The translations under genes were made by a program, and so were the position numbers. The notes under the pieces are model-generated. The model saw only the letters and a program-made list of their open reading frames with translations, was not told where the DNA came from and did no database searches. Positions 63,889-64,000 of a DNA stretch of 64,000 nucleotides are shown here, in pieces. Origin of the DNA: Anaerobaca lacustris (GTDB lineage Bacteria > Planctomycetota > Phycisphaerae > Sedimentisphaerales > Anaerobacaceae); contig NZ_JASCXX010000007.1 of the NCBI RefSeq assembly GCF_030012215.1, positions 124,001 to 188,000 on the forward strand, written 5' to 3'. Numbering within the stretch: the first letter of the stretch is position 1; each line of letters begins with the position of its first letter.

Positions 63889-64000
63889 TCACCAGAAGAT
63901 GATGTAGAAGACCGCGACCGCTACCAGGACCAGCGCGGCGGCGATCTTCACCTCGGGTGCGGTTCGGGTGTCAAGGTCTTCGCGGACGGGCAGCACTCTG
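63889..64000 (-). CDS. 3' end of a membrane protein, probably a sodium:solute symporter (partial)
   Basis: Only the last 36-37 codons lie in the window; the 5' part is beyond base 64000. The frame reads a cytoplasmic stretch (VREDLDTRTAPEVK) then one hydrophobic helix (IAAALVLVAVAVFYIIFW) and stops at TGA (63891-63889). A C-terminal helix ending in FW directly before the stop is common in SSS-type symporters of Planctomycetota. That assignment is tentative. Confidence 0.5.
   Translation of the reverse strand, partial: RVLPVREDLDTRTAPEVKIAAALVLVAVAVFYIIFW

Overview
The window reads as a chromosomal segment of a Planctomycetota bacterium, most likely a Phycisphaerae/Sedimentisphaerales-type anaerobe. 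This placement is an inference from the high G+C content, the mix of TIGR03790, VanZ-like, DUF2723 and heparinase-type proteins, the many lineage-specific hypotheticals, and short palindromic and TTTCG-rich intergenic repeats. No rRNA lies in the window; there is one tRNA (Leu-UAA).

Layout. (1) 0-10 kb: a NarL-type response regulator, the RNA-binding protein Tex, an unknown protein, a secreted heparinase II/III-like protein, an ECF sigma factor coupled to a membrane-anchored partner, and an exported nitroreductase/DJ-1 fusion. (2) 10-33 kb: a large surface-polysaccharide locus, almost all on the minus strand. It runs from an NAD-dependent sugar epimerase and a bifunctional fucokinase/GDP-fucose pyrophosphorylase through a DUF2723 membrane protein, methyltransferase, flippase, F420-hydrogenase-beta-like protein, O-antigen ligase/polymerase, three glycosyltransferases, UDP-GlcNAc 2-epimerase, DegT aminotransferase and initiating sugar transferase to a KamA-like radical SAM enzyme and a TIGR03790 protein. 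Many of these genes overlap, and one gene (16633-17988) lies in the opposite orientation inside the block. An undecaprenol/diacylglycerol kinase follows.

(3) 33.6-51.2 kb: housekeeping. Two consensus parS sites precede parB, without parA. An ankyrin protein, cysteine synthase and topA follow, then a small repeat protein, an orphan GroES-like protein, the lptB-def-fmt-rsmB block, a phosphoesterase, yidC and mnmE. Having parB/parS, yidC and mnmE within about 16 kb suggests that the window lies near the replication origin. (4) 51.2-57.7 kb: an accessory island between mnmE and dnaK with an AP2/HNH endonuclease gene flanked by inverted repeats, a methyltransferase, a two-gene restriction-modification system (nuclease-methyltransferase fusion plus specificity subunit), and two tiny overlapping genes resembling a toxin-antitoxin remnant. 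(5) 57.7-64 kb: dnaK, tRNA-Leu, a Re-citrate/isopropylmalate-synthase-family enzyme, a HAD hydrolase, thioredoxin, thioredoxin reductase, and the 3' end of a membrane protein, probably a solute symporter.

For gene starts I preferred in-frame codons with a Shine-Dalgarno sequence over the longest reading frame; where this matters it is stated. The candidates most worth following up are the fused restriction-modification system, the nitroreductase/DJ-1 fusion, the KamA enzyme in the polysaccharide operon, the small overlapping gene pair, and the repeats around mnmE and the HNH gene.
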